Positions 19,445 to 28,881 of a DNA stretch of 64,000 nucleotides are shown piece by piece. How positions within the stretch are numbered: the stretch's first letter is position 1; every line of letters starts with the position of its first letter. This stretch comes from a virus. The position numbers were made by a program, and so were the translations under genes. The notes beneath the pieces are model-generated. The model saw only the letters and a program-made list of their open reading frames with translations. It had not been told where the DNA came from and did not search any database. The stretch spans positions 97,401-161,400 of IMG/VR virus record IMGVR_UViG_3300025146_000011; one strand, 5' to 3'.

Positions 19445-22400
19445 TTACCTTTTATGAAGTAGATGTAGTAATTCATCTTCAACTGTTTCTTTGATTTTCT
19501 TGCGGTGATCTTGTGATGTGATATGAATATTGGTTGGCATTTGAACTTGAGATAGTGATTGACCAACCAATTGATGTAGTTGATCGGGGTCTATATCTCC
19601 TCTGTCGCGGGCCCTAATGCGCACTTTATACGCATTACCTCCCTTACCTGGTACTGTCTCATCCATAATACGTGTTGTGCCACCTACTGATGGACTAGCT
19701 GGAGGTGTGTAAGAACCATCGGGCATAGGTGTCATGTCTGGACCAGGTGCTATCATATCTGGTTTGAGTTCACGTTGACCTAGTTGTAGTGAAGAAGAAA
19801 GTAATCCCGCACCTACGACAGCTGTAGCTAAACCACCTAATCCCCATCGCGCGGAACGAGGTAAGCGCATAAAAGCATTCTCTATCATATCAATAGCTTT
19901 TCCTGGCTTAGGACGAATTGTTTCAGCAGCCTCAGCTACTCCAGAGGCTGCATGAGCCCCTACACTACCAGCAACTTCTTCTGTGATATCAGCTGCAGCA
20001 GTGAAGCTACCCATAAGATCTTGTAGCTTAGCTCCAGAACGTATCTGGCGTAATCTTTCTGACATAGGTAGATGAGCGTATTGTTCTGTTAGATTACCTA
20101 TTAGAGAACTTGTTTGTTGATAGTGGCTTTCTATTACACCTTGTTCTGCGCCATGCTGAATACCTCTATCTAATCTACGTCTCCATAAATCTGCTTCACT
20201 AATAATAGTTTTTGCTTTAACTTCTTCTATAGCTGATTCAGGAGCTATACCTTCTACAAATGCCTGGGCTTGAGCAGAACGCAGTTTCTCATTTAGCTCT
20301 TCTGCTGTACCTACCATTTTAAACTTAGCTCCGTGGGTTTCCATAGACTGTAGGATTAACTCATGCATACCTCCAGTTTCCCCAAGGGGTTTTACTTTAG
20401 CATAGTATCCTACTCCACGACTAAGAGCATATAGCTTCTCTTGATTCTGGCGCATAAGTTCTGCAGACTTCTCAGGTATGGCTGCCCATGGACCTGCTTC
20501 AAGTGAAGCACCTGCCGATAAGATCTTTCTACGACCTGGCTCACTCGTAAGAACGTCCATAATATTCTGGGCTCTAGACGGTGAAGGTATTGCAGTAGCT
20601 TGAGGACCTGTTGGTATTGCTGTTATTGGTGTTGTTGTTATTGGTGTTGTTGGTATTATTGGTGCTGTTGATGGTGCTGTTGGTAATGCTGTTCGTAGTG
20701 CTGTTGATAATGCTGTTGGTAATGCTGTTGATGGTGCTGTTCGTCGTGCTGATGGTGCTACTGTTGGTGTTGGTATTATTGGTGTTGTGGATTTTATTGT
20801 AGATTTTAGATGTGTTGTTGTAATAAACTTTTCTCTAGCTCTTTGCTGTATACTAGTCATCTGCTTCGCAGCTATATTGTATTGCTCTATACCCACCTGT
20901 TCAAATGCTGCAGACTGAGCACTCATTATATCATGTAGTACGGCTACGTCTCTGGCTGCATACTGGTATCGTTGTTTTGATAGCCTACCACCCCACTTAG
21001 ATTTTTGTGCTTCTTTAGGCAAGGAAATGTTTAAATATTTAGACGCAAGATATCCTAGGTTAGATTTACCATACTTAGTTTGACTAAGAACCTGCTCTGC
21101 CACCATAGGATCGTATATCTGCCCACCGATTTTATATCCTTCGCCTAATAAAGCTTTGATATCAAATGGAGCATTTTGTATTATTTTAGGTCTAGAACTA
21201 GCGAGGAACTCAGTTAAAATAGATCTACCCTTTTTAGGTAGTTTAAGGAGATCTACAATACCAACAGGTCCGCCCTCAGCTGAAAGCTGAAGCAATCTAA
21301 CTCTCTCTATTGCTTCAGAAAATGCTGTTGTTTCTGTATCTAATGCAATATGACCAGATGATGGTAGACTCTTAAGGAATTCTTGTAACCCCTTAGCTGT
21401 AGTAATACGCTTGTATTGAACTGACTTAGGCTGTAATACTTGTTGAGGCATTGGCCCAACAAAAGGTTTAGCATAGGATTCAAGAGGGTTTGTAGGTTGA
21501 CTGGGTAAATTTACAATGTCTTTGGGTGATTTACCACTAGCTAATATTCTCTCATGCCCTACAAATTGCTTAGCTATATCTTCACGCTGTTCAAAAAGAG
21601 CTTGCATTTTAGGTGTGCCATATAGCTCACCAGCTTCGCGATGTTGTTGTATTAGTTGCTCTATGTTGGCTAACTCTTTAGATGCTTGCGATGCTTTAGC
21701 ACCAAACTCAGATACTGTTTCTATTTCTGACATACCAGATCTTATATAATCCTGCCATGCTGCCATTTGTTGAGCAAAATCTAATGTAGTAGATTTTGCT
21801 AGCTTGAGATATGCTTTAGATCTATATCCTGGTGCTTGCGTAGCAGCACGAGTTGCAATTTTCTGTATTACTTTACGAAATTCATCAAACTCCGCAACCT
21901 CAGCAGTATGACCCTTAACTAGTTTTAATATGTCTTCAGAGTGTCTAAATTTCTGATAGGAATATATTGCTTGTGGGTGTGTCTGACGCATGTAGGACTC
22001 GAATGCTGTTCCAAATACATCAGCTTCTGATAGTTGTGTGGGTAGGGCTGTTTCTGCAAGAGGAGATATGGACTTAGGACTAAACTGAAAAACTGTTCCC
22101 ATACCAGATTGTATTTCCCTTTCTCGTTGAGAAAGGGGTCGTAAGACATCCATTGCCTCCATCTTTTCACGAGACATCACATTAGCAGAAGCCAATTCTT
22201 GTGTTAAATCTCTTTTTGCACCAGCTTCTATTATATTACTTGTTTGAGCCAATAAGTTACGATCTACCTTAGGAGAAGATGTAAACTGAGCTAACCACGA
22301 ACCCATCATCTTAAGAGGACGCTCGTGTATCTCCCAGGCCATACGCGCCTTACTAGAACCAGTCACTACTGTACGGTACCCCTTAAGAGTTTCCTGTACT

Positions 22401-23173
22401 TCTTCTCCAAAAGAGGGTAAGATTTTCTCAAAGATATGTTGTTCCATAGTATATATATCTTTGATAGTATTAGGTAAGGATATATTAGCACCAAAAGAAG
22501 CCTTAAGTAATTGCTTAGTTTTTATGACTACATCTTTGGTAGATGTCTTTTCTATTTGTTGATATGCTTGCAAGAATTCCTGAACAGATAATTCTCGGTG
22601 AAAAAGATTTGCCTGAAGTTGTTTAATTTGATCTAGTGTATATCCTCCACTAGGCATTGCACCTGTTACGTCTTGCCATAGCTTCCATTTTTCAGTTCTA
22701 GTCATGTTTTCTAGCTGTGTTTGCCAAGAACCAGAAGGAGGTATAATAGTTGGTAGTGATGTCTTTACAGGAAGACCAGTTAATCCTTCGTGATAAGCAG
22801 AAGCGGTAAATCTAATAGTTGGTAATTGTGGACCACCTGTACCACCTATATGACCCAAACTAATCATTTTACTGATCTTAGATCTAATGCTTACATTATG
22901 TGGTGTATGGAGATACTGTCCAAAATAGGATGGTGTGCTTAATGAGGTAGATAGTGCTCGTTGGATTTCTTTGTGTGTTGTGTAGGTCTGATTAGTAAGA
23001 GGAGCAATAAGAATATTCTCTCCTGTAAATGGATCTAGTATAAGATTACTAGATCTAGTGGTTTGGTTGTGAAGATGCTCGCTCCACGCAGGATTACTAA
23101 CTGACCTAGCTATGTGAAGAGATTCTCTTGCGCTCTCTTCTCCGTGATTAATTGGAAAGGGTCCAAATGCCAT
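19445..23173 (-). CDS. Tape-measure-position protein with embedded DEDDy 3'-5' exonuclease domain, 1242 aa
   Basis: Residues 1-590 are mainly helical and rod-like. Residues ~600-760 carry an RNase D/DNA polymerase I-type exonuclease with all motifs: ExoI ALDTETTAF (D~611, E~613), ExoII QNAPFDIKAL (D~672) and ExoIII YAARDVAVL (Y/D~741). This is preceded by RVRLLQLSAEGG as in the family. Residues ~770-850 are a Thr/Ala/Pro-rich linker. The C-terminal region has a short membrane-like stretch (GLGGLATAVVGAGLLSSS). Nuclease domains are not a normal part of tape measures. The protein could be packaged and delivered, or could process DNA in the virion. Activity and localisation are inference; the motifs are directly visible. 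Confidence 0.8.
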   Translation of the reverse strand: MAFGPFPINHGEESARESLHIARSVSNPAWSEHLHNQTTRSSNLILDPFTGENILIAPLTNQTYTTHKEIQRALSTSLSTPSYFGQYLHTPHNVSIRSKISKMISLGHIGGTGGPQLPTIRFTASAYHEGLTGLPVKTSLPTIIPPSGSWQTQLENMTRTEKWKLWQDVTGAMPSGGYTLDQIKQLQANLFHRELSVQEFLQAYQQIEKTSTKDVVIKTKQLLKASFGANISLPNTIKDIYTMEQHIFEKILPSFGEEVQETLKGYRTVVTGSSKARMAWEIHERPLKMMGSWLAQFTSSPKVDRNLLAQTSNIIEAGAKRDLTQELASANVMSREKMEAMDVLRPLSQREREIQSGMGTVFQFSPKSISPLAETALPTQLSEADVFGTAFESYMRQTHPQAIYSYQKFRHSEDILKLVKGHTAEVAEFDEFRKVIQKIATRAATQAPGYRSKAYLKLAKSTTLDFAQQMAAWQDYIRSGMSEIETVSEFGAKASQASKELANIEQLIQQHREAGELYGTPKMQALFEQREDIAKQFVGHERILASGKSPKDIVNLPSQPTNPLESYAKPFVGPMPQQVLQPKSVQYKRITTAKGLQEFLKSLPSSGHIALDTETTAFSEAIERVRLLQLSAEGGPVGIVDLLKLPKKGRSILTEFLASSRPKIIQNAPFDIKALLGEGYKIGGQIYDPMVAEQVLSQTKYGKSNLGYLASKYLNISLPKEAQKSKWGGRLSKQRYQYAARDVAVLHDIMSAQSAAFEQVGIEQYNIAAKQMTSIQQRAREKFITTTHLKSTIKSTTPIIPTPTVAPSARRTAPSTALPTALSTALRTALPTAPSTAPIIPTTPITTTPITAIPTGPQATAIPSPSRAQNIMDVLTSEPGRRKILSAGASLEAGPWAAIPEKSAELMRQNQEKLYALSRGVGYYAKVKPLGETGGMHELILQSMETHGAKFKMVGTAEELNEKLRSAQAQAFVEGIAPESAIEEVKAKTIISEADLWRRRLDRGIQHGAEQGVIESHYQQTSSLIGNLTEQYAHLPMSERLRQIRSGAKLQDLMGSFTAAADITEEVAGSVGAHAASGVAEAAETIRPKPGKAIDMIENAFMRLPRSARWGLGGLATAVVGAGLLSSSLQLGQRELKPDMIAPGPDMTPMPDGSYTPPASPSVGGTTRIMDETVPGKGGNAYKVRIRARDRGDIDPDQLHQLVGQSLSQVQMPTNIHITSQDHRKKIKETVEDELLHLLHKR
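20600..20805 (-). repeat. Low-complexity repeat encoding a Thr/Ala/Pro linker
   Basis: About 200 nt of imperfect short tandem units (plus strand: ggtgctgttggtaatgctgtt variants) encode alternating TALPTALSTAL, TAPSTAP and PITTTPIT segments immediately after the exonuclease domain. The unit length is about 12-15 nt and irregular. It likely forms a flexible tether, and such repeats are prone to length change. Confidence 0.75.
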
Positions 23174-23189
23174 TTTATTTAACTAACTC

Positions 23190-26100
23190 CTACCTAAGTA
23201 ACATATGTCCATCTTTGCGGATGAACTCACGTATTTGATCTTCTCGTTCGTGCTTAACTCTCATATCTATTTGTATATCTGGATTTTCACTGGGTGTATC
23301 TTCTACGGTAATAAATAGATTTTCTAAACCCTGCCCTCCAAGTATGTGATGTAAGTAATCTTTTAAATGTCCGCCGTCTCTAGGAACAAAGGGTTGTATA
23401 TCAAGTACGCCTTGTCGCTCTGCTGCTTCTACACGAGGACCATAATATCCCATCTCTGCCATATCTAATCCTTCATTCTTCATAACCTTTATCTTATAGT
23501 CTTCTAGATTAGCATCAGGACTCCAACCATGCCAGTCTGGGGGAGGTAGAAAATGATTTTTGAAGTACTCTTCTAAATCTGGGCGATCCTCTATGGGCAT
23601 CCTCCACTTAGCCTCAAGTACTCGTCGCATATTGTGAGGTACTAAGTTGAGTATTTCTGACCGTTCCTTGGGAGGAGCTTTCATGAATTCAACCATGAAC
23701 TCTCGTTCACGAGAAGGAATAGCTCTAAATATATCCAGCATTGCGCCATGAGGATCTACACCATATAGAGTTGTCTTAGCTAGATCTCTATACTGTATCG
23801 CTCTAGCTATCTCTTCTGTTAGAGGTATAACTTGTGTTTCTTTACTAAGATCGCCTAAGCGTTTAGTGTATTTACGTGATATGTGTTCTCTCAAGTGCTT
23901 ATCTTTACTGGCTATACGCTTGCGGATTTTCCGCAACTGTTTAATATGATGTTTATCTTCTTTAGTTTTTTCTGACTTAGCTGTTAGTTGTTGAAGTTCT
24001 CGTTCTGTTTTAAGAAGCTCTAATAGATGAGAACCATGGAGTCCACGCCTAAGAAAATGTCGTTTATGAGAGGTTAGTCTACGTTGCTCATTCTTACGAG
24101 CTTCACCCTGTCCTTCTAATAAGTTAAGTAATCTATCTACATCTATTCCTGTGGTATCTTTAATATTACTTATGGCAGCTCCATATAATCTCTGATATTT
24201 CATATATCTAAGTATATCAAAGTATTCTTCCGTATCTCTTCTATGTTGTAGTTTACCAGGTATGGCGTGAGTAGCCTTAAGATATAAGCTATACGATAAC
24301 CCAGCTATACCTCCGATAGCACCTAATACACCCTTAGACCTACCCATGCGTACATACCACCGCTCTAATGTAGAGAGCGTTCTTTGCTCCAAGTACTTGG
24401 CAGCAACGGGACCTGTACGTCCTAAGAATAAACCCAAAGTAGCTCCGCCTATTAATCCATGTATAGGACTTTCTGCTGCCCAGCCTTGTATTGCTTGACC
24501 TATAATACCTAATGGATTTGTCCAGTTATAGAAGTTAGCACCATATACCATTCGTCTTCTATAGTATTCTAGCGCTGAATCTGTCTGTAGAAATTTTTGC
24601 TTAATTGTACCCACAATTGGTATGGGTATGGTCATATGCGAAAACCACTCAAGTGATTTACCTAGACCTATTTCCATTCCACTAAATCTGGCTTGTATGC
24701 CTGTTGGTGAGTAGTCGGTTACCTTCTCCTTAGCTACTCCTGCATCCAATAGGGCTTGCTGTAATTTTCTACCTTGCTCGTCAAATACAACAGCATGCAT
24801 AGTTTGTAGTGTATCGTCTGCTACTTGAATAAGCGGATCTTTATTAAGTATTACTTTTATCTTACCGCCTATTGGAGCAAACTGTTGAGTAATCTCTAAC
24901 GCCTGTAATCCTTCCTTGTCCTTACCTATAGCCGCACGTATTCCCGCTAATCTAATGGGATTAGCTAATTCTTCTGTAAGTATTGTTTGTGAATCTATAA
25001 TCGATTTAACAGTTAATGTATGTTCTTCAACATCACCAGCATACCTAAATCTATATGGTGCAAAATTATAACGCTTCTTACGTTTTGCAACTTCTTTACG
25101 TATAGCAGCTATCCTAGTTCTTGCATTCTCTATGTTTATTCTATCTTGTCCTTGTAATCCTGTTGGTTCTAATACATGCGTAGCATAATCTAAATATGAC
25201 TTAAATGTTTTAGAATATGGAGCAACATCAGCTAATATCTCTAACCTATCCATAAGAGGATATTGTTCCATTGATATATCTTGAGGCAATCCATGGATAG
25301 AAGCATATCCTGGTCCAGGTAACCTAGCCTCACCCCTTGGCAGGGCTGAATAAGGATCCGCTCGATGGAAGTTGATAAAGTAATCTGGCTCAATACTACC
25401 AGTTCCAGGTAGCCAGCTTGGTTGTGTATTTAGTAGTGGATTAATTTCCTTGGCACGTTCTTCATATCCTCGCCTACTAAGTGCTCGTCTAAATATTTCA
25501 GAAAGCTCTCCCATTACAGGTAAATCAGGAGAGAAACCACCTATGTTTAGATCTCGATAAAGATAACGCTCTAATGAAGTGTATTCTGGTTGAGCCAATC
25601 TATATTGCTCTAATGTCTTATTGCCAACTAAGGTCTTACCTATGTATCCACGAAGACCAAATATATCCGCTATAGACTCCTGTTCTCTAGCAAACTGTAC
25701 ACCTATCCCTGCGGGATGAATTAGTTGATCTATAATATCTGGTGTTAATTGATTAATATCTGTGACTTCAGATAGGGGTCTTAGGTTCTCAAGTACTCCC
25801 TCATCTAATACCCTACCTGAACGTGTGCCTTCATTAGCTTGCGCTAGAGCATCTAAAACACGTTCTCTGGATACATATCTAGGAGTAGTTCCTTGTTGTT
25901 CGGGTATGGGTGCCACTGCTCTTGCACCAGCTTGACGTATATTTAGATTGATGTCAGCTAATTGATCTGTGACGTGTCCGCTTGTTGTAGGTATGGGTTT
26001 TGTTGGACCTGCTCCCGTAGGTGTTGGTTGTAATTGTGTAACTTGTACCTGACCACCAGGGGTTACATACCCATATAAGTCCTCATCCCTAACCTTACGA

Positions 26101-27767
26101 GTAGTTTCGTTTTGTTCCGCAAGGGTATTAAAATACTCCTTAAGTTCATTAACATGCATAGGACGTACGGGTTTAATAAGTTGTCCTATGGTAGCATTAA
26201 CTATTGGTCCATAGAAAGCTGTTGATTCTACTAATGGAGCAGTAAGAGGTGTGGGTCTAGATTCATAAAACTTCTTTTCCCAGTGATAAGGATCTAGATA
26301 ATGAGGTAGTGGTATTCCTAAATTTTCTAATGTTGGTAGACTGGCATATTTATAATATTCACTAGGAGGGAAGAAAGCCTCTCTTGGATGTTCATGAGCT
26401 CTACGTACCCATGGAGATTGATATGATTCTATTCTCCCACCTCTGAAGAGCTCAGGCGACATAGCTGCCCACCATCTACCCTTACGTACAGGTTCCCTAC
26501 CTTTCTCGTAATACTCTTCTAGTTCATCCCTGCTTAAGCCTACGGGTTGATCTACAAATGGATGTGCTACAAGAGATGTTAATTCTGGAGCAATAGAATG
26601 TAAGCGTTTAACAAAGGGGGTTATTCCTGTAATGTCCTTGAGCCATGCTAATCCTAAATTAGCATGCTTATATCCTTCTGCTAATACATCATATGGAGAC
26701 GTACCAAATACATCTCTAGATTTAGTGTTTAAATAGTTTAGATAAAATGCTCCTAGAGCTAGAGGAGCAACGCGGCCAAATACTACATTAAGTACAAAGT
26801 CAGCAGGCGAAGACATTGCTCCTTCGCCTAAAGCTAGGTACTTACCAAACGGAAGGGCTTGGCGTACTTGTTCATTTAGCTTTATGGCCGTACGCATAAA
26901 GCCTAAGGATATATCACTAACTTCCCCTGGGTATGCTCTAGCTTTCCATAGCTCTTTACCTAATCCTCTTACATCTTCCCAGATGGACTGTTGACCAGTG
27001 AAGCGTTCACGTATAGTTGACCATTGATTAATCTTAGAACGTTCAAAATAATCCGTCCCATGTATTAGATTCTTCCAGAATCCATGTTGTTTAACTTGTT
27101 GTTGGAAAGTAAAATCAGATAATTCAGGTACAGCCTGACTAAATAGAACACTAAATTCTTTAGAATAGGTGCCAGTAAATTGTTCCTCAGTAGATGTTGC
27201 ACCTACGAAACCACCACGAGTTAGTTTAAAGCCCTTACCAAGAACCTCTTTGCTACGAGTACCATATATAGCACCCCTAATATAGATAAGTTCTTCGTCT
27301 ACATTTTTACTTAAGAAGCGGAGAGAAGGATGTCTTACTGCCTTACTAAGATTAACTACAAAGGGAGTTTGTGCTTCCTGTACTGCATGACGCAAGCCAA
27401 CCATACCAGATAGGATATGTCCTGGCCATGTTTCCTCTAGAACAGTTGTAGCTTTTTGAATAAATGGATGTTTGAGTGCTTGATATCTTAGAGATTCAAG
27501 AAGACTCAGTGGACGCTCAGATGCTTCTTGTATACCGCGTCTGATAGCCTCGGTAGCAGCCCTAGTTGAAGGACCATATCGTAGTTTGCCACCTTGCTCC
27601 AAGATCTCAGTAGTAAATTGCTTAGTTACTGCAGCTGATCTTCCCCGCAACAATAAAGCAGCTCCTCCTGCTAGGAGGAGCCCACCCATACTCCATTTAA
27701 GAAGAGCGCTTCTGCGCTCTTCTGCATCTGGGTCTCGATAGACCCCATATTCTTTAAACATGGTCAT
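23190..27767 (-). CDS. Tape-measure-position protein, 1525 aa, with degenerate SNase-like domain
   Basis: Starts at ATG 27767, overlapping the 201-residue gene by 4 nt (ATGA). Residues ~20-43 form a membrane-like helix (WSMGGLLLAGGAALLL). Most of the protein is helical or rod-like with Pro-rich breaks (~600-650). Residues ~915-1025 resemble the staphylococcal-nuclease OB fold: VKSIIDSQTI, IRLAGIRAAI and LLDAGVAK in the correct order. However, the DGD, APE and second Arg positions of active enzymes are replaced. Residues ~1290-1345 are a highly charged Lys/Arg/Glu helix. It lies directly after the chaperone-like genes, the canonical tape-measure location. Assignment as tape measure is by order and size. 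Confidence 0.7.
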   Translation of the reverse strand: MTMFKEYGVYRDPDAEERRSALLKWSMGGLLLAGGAALLLRGRSAAVTKQFTTEILEQGGKLRYGPSTRAATEAIRRGIQEASERPLSLLESLRYQALKHPFIQKATTVLEETWPGHILSGMVGLRHAVQEAQTPFVVNLSKAVRHPSLRFLSKNVDEELIYIRGAIYGTRSKEVLGKGFKLTRGGFVGATSTEEQFTGTYSKEFSVLFSQAVPELSDFTFQQQVKQHGFWKNLIHGTDYFERSKINQWSTIRERFTGQQSIWEDVRGLGKELWKARAYPGEVSDISLGFMRTAIKLNEQVRQALPFGKYLALGEGAMSSPADFVLNVVFGRVAPLALGAFYLNYLNTKSRDVFGTSPYDVLAEGYKHANLGLAWLKDITGITPFVKRLHSIAPELTSLVAHPFVDQPVGLSRDELEEYYEKGREPVRKGRWWAAMSPELFRGGRIESYQSPWVRRAHEHPREAFFPPSEYYKYASLPTLENLGIPLPHYLDPYHWEKKFYESRPTPLTAPLVESTAFYGPIVNATIGQLIKPVRPMHVNELKEYFNTLAEQNETTRKVRDEDLYGYVTPGGQVQVTQLQPTPTGAGPTKPIPTTSGHVTDQLADINLNIRQAGARAVAPIPEQQGTTPRYVSRERVLDALAQANEGTRSGRVLDEGVLENLRPLSEVTDINQLTPDIIDQLIHPAGIGVQFAREQESIADIFGLRGYIGKTLVGNKTLEQYRLAQPEYTSLERYLYRDLNIGGFSPDLPVMGELSEIFRRALSRRGYEERAKEINPLLNTQPSWLPGTGSIEPDYFINFHRADPYSALPRGEARLPGPGYASIHGLPQDISMEQYPLMDRLEILADVAPYSKTFKSYLDYATHVLEPTGLQGQDRINIENARTRIAAIRKEVAKRKKRYNFAPYRFRYAGDVEEHTLTVKSIIDSQTILTEELANPIRLAGIRAAIGKDKEGLQALEITQQFAPIGGKIKVILNKDPLIQVADDTLQTMHAVVFDEQGRKLQQALLDAGVAKEKVTDYSPTGIQARFSGMEIGLGKSLEWFSHMTIPIPIVGTIKQKFLQTDSALEYYRRRMVYGANFYNWTNPLGIIGQAIQGWAAESPIHGLIGGATLGLFLGRTGPVAAKYLEQRTLSTLERWYVRMGRSKGVLGAIGGIAGLSYSLYLKATHAIPGKLQHRRDTEEYFDILRYMKYQRLYGAAISNIKDTTGIDVDRLLNLLEGQGEARKNEQRRLTSHKRHFLRRGLHGSHLLELLKTERELQQLTAKSEKTKEDKHHIKQLRKIRKRIASKDKHLREHISRKYTKRLGDLSKETQVIPLTEEIARAIQYRDLAKTTLYGVDPHGAMLDIFRAIPSREREFMVEFMKAPPKERSEILNLVPHNMRRVLEAKWRMPIEDRPDLEEYFKNHFLPPPDWHGWSPDANLEDYKIKVMKNEGLDMAEMGYYGPRVEAAERQGVLDIQPFVPRDGGHLKDYLHHILGGQGLENLFITVEDTPSENPDIQIDMRVKHEREDQIREFIRKDGHMLLR

Positions 27768-28369
27768 GGCCCTATGTTGTTAGCTCCAAACATCTTTTGG
27801 ATGATTGCTTCGCGTTCCTGATCTCTACTGCGAGGTGATGGATTATTGACTTCAGATCTGATTCGTCTACGATATATATCTTCAGCTGTTGGAGGGGGTT
27901 TGAGTTGTACTGGATTGAGCACTAGGTTCTCATGCATCCACTCTGCACGGCTATAATGATATAATAGCTCTTGCATAGACATCTTTTTTATTTCCCACAA
28001 TGGCATTACAAAGTATCTAGCAACTATAGCTTCTATCTTATCTTGAAATGAACCGTTAGCTTCTAGCTCATCTCTATAGGCACAAAGCAAACTAGTTGCT
28101 TTAGGTCCCCATCCTGATGCTGTAAGTATTGCTTCTGATAACCCTGAAGCAACTCCCATAGGAAGCTCTAGTAAATCTATATCTTTTGGGTATAAAATAC
28201 ATAACTTACATAGTAACTCTTCTCGTTCACACTCATTAGTAAATCCCATAAGAGCTTGTTGCTCAAATAGCTTAAGAGATCTAAAAATAAAATTCCATTG
28301 TAGAATTTTAACTTGGTAGATCCCTCTATATTCAAGTTTCCAATTAAGGATCTGTTCGGGAGTAATCAT
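27764..28369 (-). CDS. Second tail assembly chaperone candidate, 201 aa
   Basis: A helical protein with an LNWKLEYRGIYQVKIL N-terminus, two cysteines (ELLCKLCIL) and a Pro-rich basic tail. The start at 28369 has no clear Shine-Dalgarno, and an in-frame TAA lies just upstream, so this is not a frameshift extension of the 133-residue gene. Its 3' end overlaps the tape-measure-position gene by 4 nt. Gene order (tube, two small helical proteins, tape measure) is that of gpG/gpGT-like chaperones, but the usual programmed frameshift is absent. Confidence 0.55.
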   Translation of the reverse strand: MITPEQILNWKLEYRGIYQVKILQWNFIFRSLKLFEQQALMGFTNECEREELLCKLCILYPKDIDLLELPMGVASGLSEAILTASGWGPKATSLLCAYRDELEANGSFQDKIEAIVARYFVMPLWEIKKMSMQELLYHYSRAEWMHENLVLNPVQLKPPPTAEDIYRRRIRSEVNNPSPRSRDQEREAIIQKMFGANNIGP

Positions 28370-28391
28370 TACATATTATTTTAATTAAGTA

Positions 28392-28793
28392 TTAAAGTGG
28401 GATTGGGGGTGGCGCATTAAAACCTGAGACCTCTAGTAATTGTTTAACTATCGTACCAGGTATACCTGCTTTTTTACCAATTAGATCTGTTTGAGTAATA
28501 GCTGGCCATAAAATCACTTTTGAAGTCAATATCTCTTCAAATAATAATTCATCTGTCCCAGAATTCTCACTAAACAATCTCTTATATTCAGCTCGGTTAA
28601 TACCACGCCAGATTATAACCTCATCCATAAAATCCGTAGCATAGATATTAGTATGTACTTGTTTCCAATAATCTCTCTGAGCAATAGTTGGACCTCCTGG
28701 AAACAAAACCTCCTGTCCAGCTTCATTGTAATACTTCTTAGGTTCTGGAACAACTTGAGGAACCTGCTCTATTACAGTAGTATCTTCTGACAT
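28392..28793 (-). CDS. Tail assembly chaperone candidate, 133 aa
   Basis: AAAAGGAG sits six bases before the ATG at 28793, and a candidate promoter lies in the 88-nt gap upstream. The protein has an acidic N-terminus (MSEDTTVIEQVPQVVPEPK), a central helical region and an FNAPPPIPL tail. No enzymatic motif. It occupies the first position between tail tube and tape measure, typical of tail assembly chaperones. I searched its 3' end for a slippage site leading into the next frame; an intervening stop excludes a simple -1/+1 fusion there. Confidence 0.55.
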   Translation of the reverse strand: MSEDTTVIEQVPQVVPEPKKYYNEAGQEVLFPGGPTIAQRDYWKQVHTNIYATDFMDEVIIWRGINRAEYKRLFSENSGTDELLFEEILTSKVILWPAITQTDLIGKKAGIPGTIVKQLLEVSGFNAPPPIPL

Positions 28794-28843
28794 ATGATTC
28801 TCCTTTTAAAACAAATAAGATTCTAATAGGCTTTGCCTATCTT

Positions 28844-28873
28844 ATTATAGCATTACTAAAGAATATTATGCAA
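28844..28873 (-). promoter_or_regulatory. Candidate internal sigma70-type promoter before chaperone/tape-measure genes
   Basis: On the minus strand a perfect TATAAT (28849-28844) is preceded by TGC, an extended -10. A TTGCAT -35-like element lies at 28873-28868 with an 18-nt spacer. It lies wholly in the intergenic gap after the tube paralogue, and a small 6-bp hairpin follows. The elements are seen in sequence; use in vivo is inferred. Confidence 0.5.
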
Positions 28874-28881
28874 ATATATAG

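Noticed and set aside
20611-20802. Plus-strand poly-Val/Leu frame
   Set aside because: It is the antisense of the Thr/Ala/Pro linker repeat; composition artefact.
28370-28430. Programmed frameshift fusing the two tail chaperone candidates
   Set aside because: An in-frame TAA lies 7 nt upstream of the 201-residue start, and no slippery heptamer bridges the frames.
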